Below the pieces are notes generated by a model, which was not told the origin of the DNA, searched no databases, and saw only the letters and a program-made list of their open reading frames with translations. From positions 2,542,001 to 2,606,000 of the forward strand of contig NZ_AQFT02000001.1 in the NCBI RefSeq assembly GCF_000364225.2: DNA of 64,000 nt, given 5' to 3'. Below, piece after piece: positions 28,934 through 37,877 of this stretch. How positions within the stretch are numbered: position 1 is the first letter of the stretch; each line of letters opens with the position of its first letter. The translations under genes and the position numbers were made by a program. The DNA is from Eubacterium plexicaudatum ASF492. GTDB lineage: Bacteria; Bacillota; Clostridia; Lachnospirales; Lachnospiraceae.

Positions 28934-29710
28934 TTACAACTCCTCCGCAAAATGCATCTGCAGTTTCGCAAACGCCGCCTGCCCCATAATCAAAATGATA
29001 ATTCCCATAACAGCTGACTGCACAAGTATGTGCATATGCGGTGCCTGTCCATAATACAGGATATCCCTATAAGCAATGATAATCGGTGTCATTGGATTAA
29101 AATAAAACCAACTGCCGTACTGTTCTGGCACCATATCAATCGGATAAAGAATCGGAGTCAGATACATCCATGCCATGGACACAATCCCTAAAATATGCTC
29201 CAAATCCCTGAAATACACATTCAGCGCTGAAACAAAATACACAACTCCAAGCGCCAGAAAAAACTCTTCCAGCATAATAAGTGGTAAATACGGTAATGCT
29301 GCTGCAGAAATCACCCTGCCGCTGCAGAAAATAACAACAAAAATTACAATAAAGCTAAGAAGCATATTGATAAACTGGCTGACCGTAAAAGCTAACGGCA
29401 ATACTTCTCTTGGAAAATATATTTTTTTCACCATATCCTGCTGCGAAAATATGACCGTTGTCCCTGCACTCAGACAAGTACTGAAAAAAATCCATGGTAC
29501 TAAAGCAACAAAAAGAAATAAATAAAACTGTTCAATCCCCATCCGCATGATGGTAGAAAACACCACCGTATAGACAGCAAGCTGGAGCAATGGATTTAAA
29601 AACATCCATAAAAATCCCAAAACCGAGCCTTTGTATCTGCTTTTTAAGTCACGCTTCACAAGACTTATAACCATTTCTCTGTATTCCCACAATTCCTTTG
29701 CTGATCTCAT
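28934..29710 (-). CDS. wzm: ABC-2 polysaccharide exporter permease (Wzm)
   Basis: Intact 258-residue permease with six hydrophobic segments. YREMVISLVKRDLKSRYKGS is the typical amphipathic N-terminus of Wzm/TagG permeases, and FNPMTPIIIAYRDILYYG the usual C-terminal loop. The start overlaps the stop of the upstream glycosyltransferase by 4 bases, and wzt begins 3 bases after its stop, so the three are translationally coupled. It forms the membrane channel for lipid-linked glycan with Wzt. Confidence 0.92.
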   Translation of the reverse strand: MRSAKELWEYREMVISLVKRDLKSRYKGSVLGFLWMFLNPLLQLAVYTVVFSTIMRMGIEQFYLFLFVALVPWIFFSTCLSAGTTVIFSQQDMVKKIYFPREVLPLAFTVSQFINMLLSFIVIFVVIFCSGRVISAAALPYLPLIMLEEFFLALGVVYFVSALNVYFRDLEHILGIVSMAWMYLTPILYPIDMVPEQYGSWFYFNPMTPIIIAYRDILYYGQAPHMHILVQSAVMGIIILIMGQAAFAKLQMHFAEEL

Positions 29711-31148
29711 ACTTGTCTCCTGCTATTTTCTGCCGGCTTTCCTTCTGCTTTCCGCTTGATTAGCTTTCGGTACATCCTGATCATTTCCTGTACATGTATT
29801 TCATATGAAAAATCATAGTCCATATCCACGATGCAGTTATTTGCCTGTTTCAGCAATTCTCTGTGATCATAGATTGTTTTGAGTATCTTTTTTAATCCCT
29901 GACAGGTACCGTCATATATAAATCCACTTCCGAAATTCATCGGCATTGCCTCATCATAGGCTTCTGTTTTCTGATATCCGGGCAAAATATCCTGTGCACC
30001 TGTATACTCTGATATAATTACCGGAACGCCATAACTGACAGCTTCCAACACTACCAGCCCAAACGTCTCCGGCCAGATACTTGGCACAACCAGAACATCA
30101 ATATCACAAAATATCCTGTCCAGCTGCTCATTTCGAAAACCCGGATGATTTCTGACAAATACTTCCTTCCTGGCCTCCGTATCGGAATAAAGATGCAACT
30201 CCAGATTCGTACAGCCTTCTTCATAGAGACTCCCGCATACTTCCAATAGCAGATAAAAGCCTTTGTGGACCGCCCAGCTTCCAAAATACCCAAGCCGCAG
30301 TTCTTTTTTGTAAATGCGGCTTTTGCGCTGATCTGCAATTCCTGAATGGCTGATATTTATAACACTGCCTTTGATAAACTCTAATCTTGATTCGTATATC
30401 TTTTTTGACAGTGTACTGTTAAAATGAAACCAGGAAACCATGCGGAACATAGATGCATAATATTTCCTTAAAGCAGCATAGTCCGGTTTTTGCATCTCTG
30501 CTCCGGATCTGGTTTTGCGCGGATTCTTCCTGCCTAAGCTGATTTGGTTATTCACCTTTTTGAACAATGTGATGATCCGGTCCTGCTTCCTGACAAGTCG
30601 GTAAATCTCCGACTGTTCCAGCCGCAATCTGCTTTTCGAAAATGCATTCACGCAGCAGGCAGCGCAGTTTTTCCACTTCCCGTCTTCACAAAGATGCCCA
30701 TGCTGCAGCATAACTGCTGTAGGGCATATTCCAAAATAATCATGCGTAGTAAACAAAACCGGTATGCCCAACTTTTGCACCTCATTCAAAAACTCACGGT
30801 GCAGCCCCATAAATGTATGGATATGGATCAGATTCGGCCGAAGCTCCTGCAAAAAACTTCTAAATACCCTGCCATCACATTTTTCCGTATAACTTTTGAT
30901 ATCAAGTATTCCATTGCACATCGCAACCGGCAGCGGATGATCAATAAGATAGACCGGTATCTGCATATAATCCTTCTTACTCTTTCTTACTTTTGTTTTT
31001 TTCTTCCATTCCCCGGAATGGCGCCTGGAATGAGAAGACGCACATCTATGCCGATTCGCAGTTCCTGTTTCATTAAATCAGTTGCGTATCGTACCAGTCC
31101 GCCCACCCGCACAGGCGGAATCCCGAACATATAGTGCAATACCTTCAT
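29707..31148 (-). CDS. GT4 glycosyltransferase, split by a 1-base deletion
   Basis: Start at 31148 (MKVLHYMFGIPPVRVGGLVRY) with AAAGGA upstream. One base restored in T7 30996-31002 joins two frames into about 480 residues. The N-lobe has the GG loop of GT-B enzymes and IHIHTFMGLH. A Cys-rich insert (FGICPTAVMLQHGHLC, CAACC) is common in this GT4 subgroup. The C-lobe has RLGYFGSW and PSIWPETFGLVVLEAVSYG, the E-x7-E donor site. Its sugar specificity cannot be read from sequence. Confidence 0.83.
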
Positions 31149-31168
31149 AGCATTTTCCTTTCCGAATC

Positions 31169-32113
31169 CTATAAAAATCCGATCATAAACAGCAGGCGGC
31201 ATACTGCATCATCCAAGACATTCTGTCTGTATAAGTTCTTATCCGGAACGAGCCTGCATCTTTTTACGAAGCTCTGCCTGTATCCGCATAATAAATATAG
31301 GCTTACCTTATTTCCACGCATACAAGATGAACTTTCTTTTTGTCCGTCCGGAAGATACAGCAGATCTTCATATGCATTTTTGAATGTCTCCGCCTGTATG
31401 GACAGCTTATATTTCATCTGACGGATATGCTGCATTCTATGAATCCATCTTCTGCTCCACCGATTCTGCATTCCAACCGCATTATCCCCATGCTGACGAT
31501 ATAGCATGTAAGCATGCTGATCATAAATCACTTTCCCAAAATACGCTGCCGTAAGATACATCCACCAATCATGCATGATACAATCTGACGGAAGGTGCTC
31601 TTTAACCAGTTGCAAAAGACTGCGGTTGAACACTTCCGTACATCCCATACAGATATTTTCCATCAGAGCATTTCCAAAAGACGGCATTCGTCGAATCTGA
31701 TAAGGAAATTTCCGGCATCTGCTTAAATTTTCCGAAGCATATATTACCTTGCCGGCATACAGCGCCGGAAGACTTTGCGGCTGCGCCTCCAAAAGCATAA
31801 CTGCCTGAAACAGCTTATCCTTCTTCCAGATATCATCCTGGTCTGCAAAAGCATAATAATCGGCAAGCAGATCCGCATGCTGAAGCAAATCATAAAAACT
31901 GCCGGCCGCACCACGTCTGCTTCCCGTATATACGGTAATATTGCGGTATCTTTTTTTTAAAGTTTCCAAAATTTCCAGTGTTCCATCTTTCGAACCGTCA
32001 TCTCTGATGAGCAAAGATATCTTGACCCCTTTCTGCAGCAAAATACTCCGAAGCTGCTGCGGCAAATATCTGGCTCCGTTATAAGTAGACATCAACACCT
32101 GAACTGTTTTCAT
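31169..32113 (-). CDS. GT2 glycosyltransferase (rhamnosyltransferase-like)
   Basis: The 314-residue GT-A enzyme is intact. VLMSTYNGARYLPQQLRSI, RDDGSKDGT, YAFADQDDIWKKDK (DxD region) and CIMHDWWMYLTA are classic for GT2 proteins often called rhamnosyltransferases. Its start lies inside the end of the upstream GT4 gene (35-base overlap). It is the second transferase after the regulator, so it probably adds an early sugar of the repeat. Confidence 0.85.
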   Translation of the reverse strand: MKTVQVLMSTYNGARYLPQQLRSILLQKGVKISLLIRDDGSKDGTLEILETLKKRYRNITVYTGSRRGAAGSFYDLLQHADLLADYYAFADQDDIWKKDKLFQAVMLLEAQPQSLPALYAGKVIYASENLSRCRKFPYQIRRMPSFGNALMENICMGCTEVFNRSLLQLVKEHLPSDCIMHDWWMYLTAAYFGKVIYDQHAYMLYRQHGDNAVGMQNRWSRRWIHRMQHIRQMKYKLSIQAETFKNAYEDLLYLPDGQKESSSCMRGNKVSLYLLCGYRQSFVKRCRLVPDKNLYRQNVLDDAVCRLLFMIGFL

Positions 32114-33314
32114 ACTTTACCCATCTGTCTAACCAACGATAAACTTTTTCCATCCTGTGCATCACAATATGCAAATCATATTCCCAAATTTTCTCCTGAT
32201 TAAAGCGTCTGCAGCTATCCCGAAGCTGCGGATTTTCAATAAGCAGATTTAACGCCTCCTGCAGTTTCTGCGGCTGTTTCAGCGAAAAACGGATCCCTCC
32301 GCAGTCCTTTTTATCATCTGCCACCAGATCACGATTTCCCCGGATATCCGATACAATACACGGCAAACCACAGGCCATAGCTTCCATAAGCGCTACCGGA
32401 AGTCCTTCCTGTTTTGATGGAAACACGAATATATCTGCATTACGGTAAAATACGGTCACATTTTCCTGAAATCCCACCATATGTATCTGTCTTAAGGTTT
32501 TCGCTCTTTTTGCCTTTCGCATCAGCATATTTTTTAATTTTCCCTGTCCGCAGATAATATAATGCACTTCCTGCCCCGCAAGTCCACGCATTGCAGAAAT
32601 TACCATCTGATGATTTTTACGTCTGCTAAGTTCACCAACTGATAATAAAATTGCCGCATGCTCAGGAATCCGGTATCTCTTTCTAAAATCTATTCCTGTA
32701 TTTGATATGTCAGATATATAATCTTTGTCCGTATGCTTTTGGAACTTTCTGACATCAATCCCGACACCTTTAAGATAAACAATCTTTGCTGCTTTCAGTT
32801 TTTTCTTTGCCAAACAGTAGTCCTCCTTATTAACCGTCAGCAATACATCTGTCCAATGAGCCAGCAATTTTTCTACCGGATAATACAACAGCCAATTTTT
32901 AATAGGTGCTCCCCGATAAAAATGAAATCCATGTGCCGTATAAATAATTTTTATTCCCTGCTTATGTGCTGCCATTCTTGCTAATACTCCACCAACCGGC
33001 GAATGACAATGCATCCAGGAAAAGTGATATTTCTCTGATAATTTAAGCAGCTGATAATAAGCACGGCAGCACTTTCTCACAGCTTTTGCACTCCTTGGAC
33101 AATCCCATTGATGCCCTGGCACATGCATCTTTAACAATACTTTCCGAAGCCTGTACACCTGCTGCCTGCTGCACGTATTGCCTTCTTCAAAATTGCATGC
33201 CACGTGCACATCATAGCCCATTTCCAAAAGCAGCTGAATATTGGGTATATTAAACTGATCTATCATCGACGCCACAGATGCCAATATTAATACCCTTTTT
33301 TTCTGTGCCTGCAT
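32079..33314 (-). CDS. GT4 glycosyltransferase (EpsD/CapM-like)
   Basis: The protein has about 411 residues. The ATG at 33314 is chosen because GGAG lies 7 bases upstream; a TTG at 33320 is also in frame. ASVASMIDQFNIPNI and MHCHSPVGGVLARMAA are N-lobe marks, and SVGELSRRKNHQMVI and VFPSKQEGLPVALMEAMACG are the donor-binding E-x7-E region of GT4. Enzymes of this type often add the second sugar, such as GalNAc or Gal, to the lipid-linked primer. No initiating phosphoglycosyltransferase is in the window. Confidence 0.87.
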   Translation of the reverse strand: MQAQKKRVLILASVASMIDQFNIPNIQLLLEMGYDVHVACNFEEGNTCSRQQVYRLRKVLLKMHVPGHQWDCPRSAKAVRKCCRAYYQLLKLSEKYHFSWMHCHSPVGGVLARMAAHKQGIKIIYTAHGFHFYRGAPIKNWLLYYPVEKLLAHWTDVLLTVNKEDYCLAKKKLKAAKIVYLKGVGIDVRKFQKHTDKDYISDISNTGIDFRKRYRIPEHAAILLSVGELSRRKNHQMVISAMRGLAGQEVHYIICGQGKLKNMLMRKAKRAKTLRQIHMVGFQENVTVFYRNADIFVFPSKQEGLPVALMEAMACGLPCIVSDIRGNRDLVADDKKDCGGIRFSLKQPQKLQEALNLLIENPQLRDSCRRFNQEKIWEYDLHIVMHRMEKVYRWLDRWVKYENSSGVDVYL

Positions 33315-33316
33315 AC

Positions 33317-33661
33317 TCAATCTCCATTCATAATTTCCGCTACGGATTTCATGATCTTGACATACATGGCATAACTGTCTTTCGGCTTTTCACAGCACTT
33401 TTGCTCCGGCATTTTCCACATATCCAGCAGTCCGTCCGATGGCTGCGCAACTCCCCATAACAATTCATCTGCATTTGTATCTAAAGCTGTGCATATACTG
33501 GTAAACGTCTCCAGGCTCATAATCCTTGTACCTCTCTCGATATGTCCAAGGAATGACATACTGATTCCGCATTTTTTTGCGAGCTCATCCTGCGACCAGC
33601 CCTTTACTTTCCTCACCTGTCGAATCCGTTCTCCCATTTTCGTATAATCCAGTTCCTTCAT
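33317..33661 (-). CDS. XRE-family DNA-binding regulator, first gene of the glycan operon
   Basis: The 114-residue protein has an HTH_3 domain at about 10-66 (IRQVRKVKGWSQDELAKKCGISM, read in two halves around the turn) and a short Cys-containing tail. Start at 33661 behind GGAGGGAG. It shares 3 bases at its stop with the alternative start of the next gene, so it is co-transcribed with the glycan genes. It may fine-tune transcription started from the invertible segment about 70 bases upstream; its operator is not visible. Confidence 0.85.
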   Translation of the reverse strand: MKELDYTKMGERIRQVRKVKGWSQDELAKKCGISMSFLGHIERGTRIMSLETFTSICTALDTNADELLWGVAQPSDGLLDMWKMPEQKCCEKPKDSYAMYVKIMKSVAEIMNGD

Positions 33662-33728
33662 AATCTCCCTCCATTTTGCAAATCCAGTCGGCAGCCTGCA
33701 GAGCGCAAATAGAACTACATATGCATTT

Positions 33729-33754
33729 CATAACATTTTATTACAAAAAGTTAT
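33729..33754 (+). repeat. Left inverted repeat of the invertible segment
   Basis: 26 bases beginning CATAACATTT and ending AAAAAGTTAT. It is the exact reverse complement of 34024-34049. It lies 68-93 bases upstream of the regulator start codon. Confidence 0.9.
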
Positions 33755-33986
33755 GCGGTTCATAATCTAAAAAATGATGAAAAACCAGTATTTATGCGCT
33801 TTTCTGTCATATCGGAAAAAATGTTCATCAGTTTTCAGATACATGATCAATATTGGAATTGTTGTATCTCATACTTTAATAATCATGTTAATTTAGGGAA
33901 ATTCATAAATTTTGCACAAAAAACATGGAAAAATATCCGGTAATTATTGTTATAAACTGTAATTTTATACAAATAATTTTTGGGGG

Positions 33987-34015
33987 TTGCAAAAAAAGAA
34001 TATTTGAGATAGAAT
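33987..34015 (+). promoter_or_regulatory. Sigma-A promoter inside the invertible segment, pointing away from the operon
   Basis: -35 TTGCAA (33987-33992), 17-base spacer, -10 TAGAAT (34010-34015): 4 of 6 and 5 of 6 matches to consensus. Transcription would start at the edge of the right repeat and meet the hairpin at 34146-34192 about 125 bases later. No comparable promoter was found on the minus strand of the segment. Confidence 0.65.
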
Positions 34016-34023
34016 ACCTAGAG

Positions 34024-34049
34024 ATAACTTTTTGTAATAAAATGTTATG
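34024..34049 (-). repeat. Right inverted repeat of the invertible segment
   Basis: 26 bases beginning ATAACTTTTT and ending AATGTTATG, the exact reverse complement of 33729-33754. The bases flanking each copy do not match, so the repeat ends are sharp. Confidence 0.9.
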
Positions 34050-34145
34050 TTTTAGAACAGAATTTCTGAAAAGCAGATGCACCAATGCGTGGGCGGCTAT
34101 CGTTTTTTGAATTGGAATTGCCGCACTTTTGATATTCCATAGTGT

Positions 34146-34192
34146 AAAAAATAACGATAGCCCATTTTTTAAGATGGCTATCGTTATTTTTT
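34146..34192. terminator. Bidirectional intrinsic terminator right of the invertible segment
   Basis: Perfect 17-bp stem (34146-34162 with 34176-34192) and a 13-base loop, with an A run on the left and a T run on the right arm. It can stop transcripts from either side. In the present orientation it would end transcripts from the promoter at 33987-34015. Confidence 0.8.
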
Positions 34193-34357
34193 GCACCCAA
34201 GAGATTACTGCATAAATCTCCTTGATGATTTAGAAGCAGAGTAAATAGTATAATCTTTGGTTTATAATGTTTCCCTTCTTTTTTATCATTCTGATTGCCG
34301 AATCTCCACTTGCAATATTTCAACAGCGATGTGGTTCCATCGACTAGAAATTTTATG

Positions 34358-34386
34358 TTGACAAATTTCCGGATTTCCTATAAAAT
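34358..34386 (+). promoter_or_regulatory. Near-consensus sigma-A promoter without an obvious gene
   Basis: TTGACA (34358-34363), 17 bases, TAAAAT (34381-34386). It points right, into the antisense strand of the broken gene at 34422-34828. No open frame or known RNA follows. It could drive an antisense RNA or be left over from a lost gene. Confidence 0.55.
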
Positions 34387-34421
34387 AATTACAAGAAGAA
34401 GCGAGTTTCTTACCGTACAGC

Positions 34422-34828
34422 TTATTGCTCAGGCGGCTTACCCGTTTCTTTTTTTATATTCACCAAATCATACAGGTACAATTTTCCATCCTGAGCGTGG
34501 CGGATAAGTAGAACGGCTCGGAATACATTGAATCTCTCCAGTTCCTGGTTTTCATTATAGACCGGAAGTGCAAATTTTGTATCATACCAATACCAACCGT
34601 ATTTTGCGTTTTAGTATAATTTGACCCACTAAATTCGTCCGGCAAATCAGAACCAATATAAACCATATCACTGGTTTCGATAATACTGTAATATTCCCCA
34701 ACAAATCGTTTAAGGTACTTTTCTACTTCAGACCATTCAATTTTTTGTCTGCCTTTAAAAGCAATATCTTTTATAACAACAATTTTACCACCATCCAAAT
34801 CCCCAATTACATTTATATTGCTTTCCAT
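34422..34828 (-). pseudogene. Conserved unknown gene with an internal in-gene deletion
   Basis: It starts at 34828 (MESNINVIGDLDGGKIVVI) behind GGAGG and reads well to about GSNYTKT. After that the frame is wrong. A second frame then gives YGWYWYDTKFALPVYNENQ...RAVLLIRHAQDGKLYLYDL and a stop at 34422. From memory, intact relatives carry a stretch of tens of residues between these two parts (rich in NAKAKAN), so a true deletion, not a one-base slip, is likely. The family has no function I can name. Confidence 0.6.
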
Positions 34829-35040
34829 TGTGTATCCTCCGTATATCTTATAGAGTAATTTCGGAAACTCACGCCCCATGAAAACACCGCAGTCCAAAAG
34901 TGCTCCGTTTTTTCTTTCCCTCCACTTCTCAGTGTTTTTTTAGCCCACTCCCTCGGTTGGCTATGTTCAGGATACTGCACAAACAGCATCTTGAACAGTG
35001 TATCAGTTTCAAATGTATATTTTAGTTTTTTTGTAGATTG

Positions 35041-35988
35041 TCAGTCCGGCGCCCCATCCCCGGATAACGGCAGCTGCGCAAACATAACCGCTCCGAAAAT
35101 CAGAACGCAGCCTAAAATCTCCCTGCCCTGCAGCGCTTCTCCCAAAATCACCCAGCCAGCCAGCACGGAAAAAACGGATTCCATACTTAACAGCAGGGAA
35201 GCTACCGTAGGATTCACACCTTGCTGTCCGACAATCTGAAGCGTATATCCGGCTCCGCACGAGAGAACACCTGCGTATAAAATCGGAATCCAAGCATCCG
35301 GGCCCAGCAGCGCCTGCGTCCATCCCGCTATTCCGCCTGCCGCATGCCGCATATCCGCAAAACACATCGGAACCGCAGAAATCAGGCCGCACACAAGAAA
35401 CTGCAGACAGGACATACGCACGCCGTCAACCTTTTCCACAAAATAATCAATGATTAAAATGTGCAGCGCAAATACAAATGCACAAAGCAGCAGCAGCAAA
35501 TCCGAAAATTCCACACGAAAATCTCCCCGGATACACAGCAGATAGAGTCCTATTACAGCAGCTACAATTCCGGCCCACACATTCCAGCCGCACTTTTTAT
35601 GTAAAAATAACCCAAGCACCGGTACGATGAGCATGTAACACGCAGTCAGAAATCCTGCCTTTCCCGCAGACGACCCAAAATAAAGTCCCAGCTGCTGTAA
35701 ATTGCTGCCTGCTGCCAACGCGATTCCGCAGGCAGTCCCGCCCGCCAGCAGCATGCGCCGGTCGCCTTTTGTCACAGGCCGATGCTTCGTCAGCTGCATC
35801 CGGTCCGACAGCCGGATAACCGGCAGCAGCACTGCCGCACCAATCAGCGATCGTATGCTGTTAAACGTATACGGCCCCACAACATCTCCTCCTGCGCTCT
35901 GCGCCGTAAAAGCTGTCCCCCAGATCAGCGCCGTCAGCACAAGCAGCAGCGAATGAATCCTGTTTGTTTTTCTATTATTCCGTTCCAC
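35041..35988 (-). CDS. EamA/DMT-family transporter
   Basis: The 315-residue protein has ten hydrophobic segments in two EamA halves (LLVLTALIWGTAFTAQSAGG; later ILYAGVLSCGAGYTLQIVG and VASLLLSMESVFSVLAGW). It starts with GTG at 35988 behind AGGAGG. Relatives export amino acids or other metabolites; the substrate is unknown. A small hairpin (GCCTGTTTTACAGGC near 36008-36022) lies in the leader. An extended TGCTATTAT box further upstream is a possible -10. Confidence 0.85.
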   Translation of the reverse strand: MERNNRKTNRIHSLLLVLTALIWGTAFTAQSAGGDVVGPYTFNSIRSLIGAAVLLPVIRLSDRMQLTKHRPVTKGDRRMLLAGGTACGIALAAGSNLQQLGLYFGSSAGKAGFLTACYMLIVPVLGLFLHKKCGWNVWAGIVAAVIGLYLLCIRGDFRVEFSDLLLLLCAFVFALHILIIDYFVEKVDGVRMSCLQFLVCGLISAVPMCFADMRHAAGGIAGWTQALLGPDAWIPILYAGVLSCGAGYTLQIVGQQGVNPTVASLLLSMESVFSVLAGWVILGEALQGREILGCVLIFGAVMFAQLPLSGDGAPD

Positions 35989-36173
35989 TGTTTTCCTCCT
36001 GTTGTTCCGCCTGTTTTACAGGCTTGCTAAAATTTTCATTTCAGCATATAATAATAGCACAAAATATCGGATATGCACAGACATCCACATAAGAAAAACA
36101 GGTTTTTTTTAACTTTTTCTATTATTTATTGGGAAACAAATAAAGATTTCTAACCGAAAAGGAAACGGATACG

Positions 36174-36773
36174 ATGATACCGGAACAGGAATATCCTATC
36201 GAATACAAAGACAAAAAACAAAAACCGACCGGAAAATATTTTCAGGAAGCGCTTTCTGATTTTATGTACGATGCCGCAAGCGGCAGGGCCATCCGCCATC
36301 TATGCGACACCGGATATACGGCTGCGCAGATTATGCAGCGGCTGGATTACCCGACGCCTTTCTCCAAAATACAACGGACCATAACAAGACATTTAAAAGA
36401 AAACGGGGTACTGCTCGAACAGCTGCCCCTTGCGGACAGTGATTTTCAGACCATCCGTTTAAAACCAATGCAGCCGGAAACGCTTTTTTCGTTCCTCGCA
36501 GAGCAGGTACGGCAAAACGAAGAAGAAAACGCTTACATGGCCTGTCCGTTCGGCGCTGCTTTGCAGCAGTCCGACTATGCGGTCCACAAGCCATTTTCCG
36601 TACTGACCACGCGGGAACGGGAATATCTGGAAAGTCTGACCTGGGAACCGCATACGCTCTATCACAGACTGAACCGACGCATGCTGGAAATCGGCGTACA
36701 GATTGCCGGATCGTGCGGACAGATCCGATTTTATTTTGTAACGGACAAAATATGTTATGAGACGAGCCAATAA
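36174..36773 (+). CDS. Unknown conserved protein with HTH-like N-terminal half
   Basis: The 199-residue protein starts at 36174 behind AAAGGAAA and is divergent from the EamA gene. Residues about 20-75 (GRAIRHLCDTGYTAAQIMQR...) look like a winged-helix or HTH fold by helix pattern. The rest has no motif I recognise. It ends 1 base before the prfA stop (36775) in convergent orientation, and no clear terminator separates the two. A DNA-binding role is only a guess. Confidence 0.55.
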   Translation: MIPEQEYPIEYKDKKQKPTGKYFQEALSDFMYDAASGRAIRHLCDTGYTAAQIMQRLDYPTPFSKIQRTITRHLKENGVLLEQLPLADSDFQTIRLKPMQPETLFSFLAEQVRQNEEENAYMACPFGAALQQSDYAVHKPFSVLTTREREYLESLTWEPHTLYHRLNRRMLEIGVQIAGSCGQIRFYFVTDKICYETSQ

Positions 36774-36774
36774 A

Positions 36775-37850
36775 TTACCCTTCTTCATTTAAACGGCTCA
36801 GCCGAATTGCCTGGTCTGCCGCAATACATGCATCTATAATCTCCTGAATGTCTCCATTCATAATTTTATCTAATTTATAGAGTGTCAGATTAATACGATG
36901 GTCCGTTACCCGGCCCTGTGGGAAGTTATACGTACGTATTTTTTCCGACCGGTCGCCGGTACCGATCTGGCTGCGGCGTGCCTCGGACTCCGCGTCCTGT
37001 TTTTTCTGCAGTTCCAGATCATATAATTTTGCACGCAGCAAAGCAAATGCTTTTTCCTTATTCTGCAGCTGCGATTTTTCTGTCTGGCTGTAAATAACAA
37101 TGCCTGTCGGATAATGCGTTAACCGAACCGCGGAATCTGTCGTATTGACACACTGTCCGCCATTGCCGGATGCACGCATAACGTCAATGCGGATATCTTT
37201 TTCGTCAATCGTAACATCGACCTCTTCCGCTTCCGGCATCACTGCCACGGTAATCGTAGACGTATGGATACGTCCCTGTGACTCCGTTTCCGGTACACGC
37301 TGCACGCGATGAACACCGGATTCATATTTGAGCTTGGAATAAGCGCCCTGTCCGGAAACCATAAAGTTAACGGATTTCATGCCGCCGATGCCGATTTCTT
37401 CAATTTCCAGCGTTTCTATTTTCCAGTGACAGCCTTCGGCATAGTGGACATACATCCGGTATATTTCCGCTGCGAATAACGCCGCTTCGTCTCCGCCGGC
37501 GCCGGCACGAATTTCCACAATTACGTTTTTATCATCATTCGGATCTTTTGGAAGCAGCAGTATTTTCAGCTTGTTTTCCAGTTCGGTCACTTCCGCTTTT
37601 GACTGGTTCAGCTCTTCTTTCGCCAGCTCACGCAGTTCATCGTCGGATTCTTCCTCCAGCATGGACAGACTGTCTTCAATATTTTGTTTTTCTTTTTATA
37701 TGCTTCATAAGTCTCTACAATCGGCGATAAATTGCTCTGCTCCTTCATCAGACTGCGAAAACGATTCGTATCATTTGCCACATCCGGTTCACTGAGCTGA
37801 TTCATAACTTCTTCATACCGCAGCAGCAGATCTTCTAATCTATCAAACAT
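36775..37850 (-). CDS. prfA: Peptide chain release factor 1, split by a 1-base deletion
   Basis: Restoring one base in either T5 run at 37687-37697 gives 358 residues, the standard RF1 length. The junction reads [36 protein letters not shown] holds the GGQ catalytic loop, and [16 protein letters not shown] is the conserved decoding-side block. RF1 ends translation at UAA and UAG. The gene is essential in nearly all bacteria, so this break is best read as a sequence error. prmC, which methylates the GGQ glutamine, lies 27 bases upstream. Confidence 0.93.
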
Positions 37851-37877
37851 AGTTTTCCTCCAAACTCCGTTCTATTT

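Larger units (their letters stand above)
33729..34049. promoter_or_regulatory. Putative invertible promoter segment (phase switch) for the glycan operon
   Basis: Two perfect 26-bp inverted repeats bound 269 bp of AT-rich DNA with no credible gene. The inside carries one good sigma-A promoter next to the right repeat, now pointing right, away from the operon. Inversion would place it next to the left repeat, pointing left into the XRE gene at 33661 and the 33-kb operon behind it. Arrangement and size match the known invertible promoters of gut bacteria. No recombinase gene is in the window. Inversion itself is inferred from structure. Confidence 0.75.

Noticed and set aside
33925..34110. Open frame of 61 codons spanning the right inverted repeat
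   Set aside because: It has no ribosome binding site, low-complexity content and runs through the repeat. The promoter and repeat explain the region better.
34045..34323. Minus-strand frame of 92 codons right of the switch as a gene or transposase fragment
   Set aside because: It crosses the terminator hairpin and part of the right repeat, lacks a ribosome binding site and shows no catalytic motif I recognise.
37687..37697. Programmed frameshift in prfA
   Set aside because: Programmed shifting is known for RF2 (prfB) at an in-frame UGA, not for RF1. Here the break sits in an A-run and is of the same kind as some twenty others in the window.
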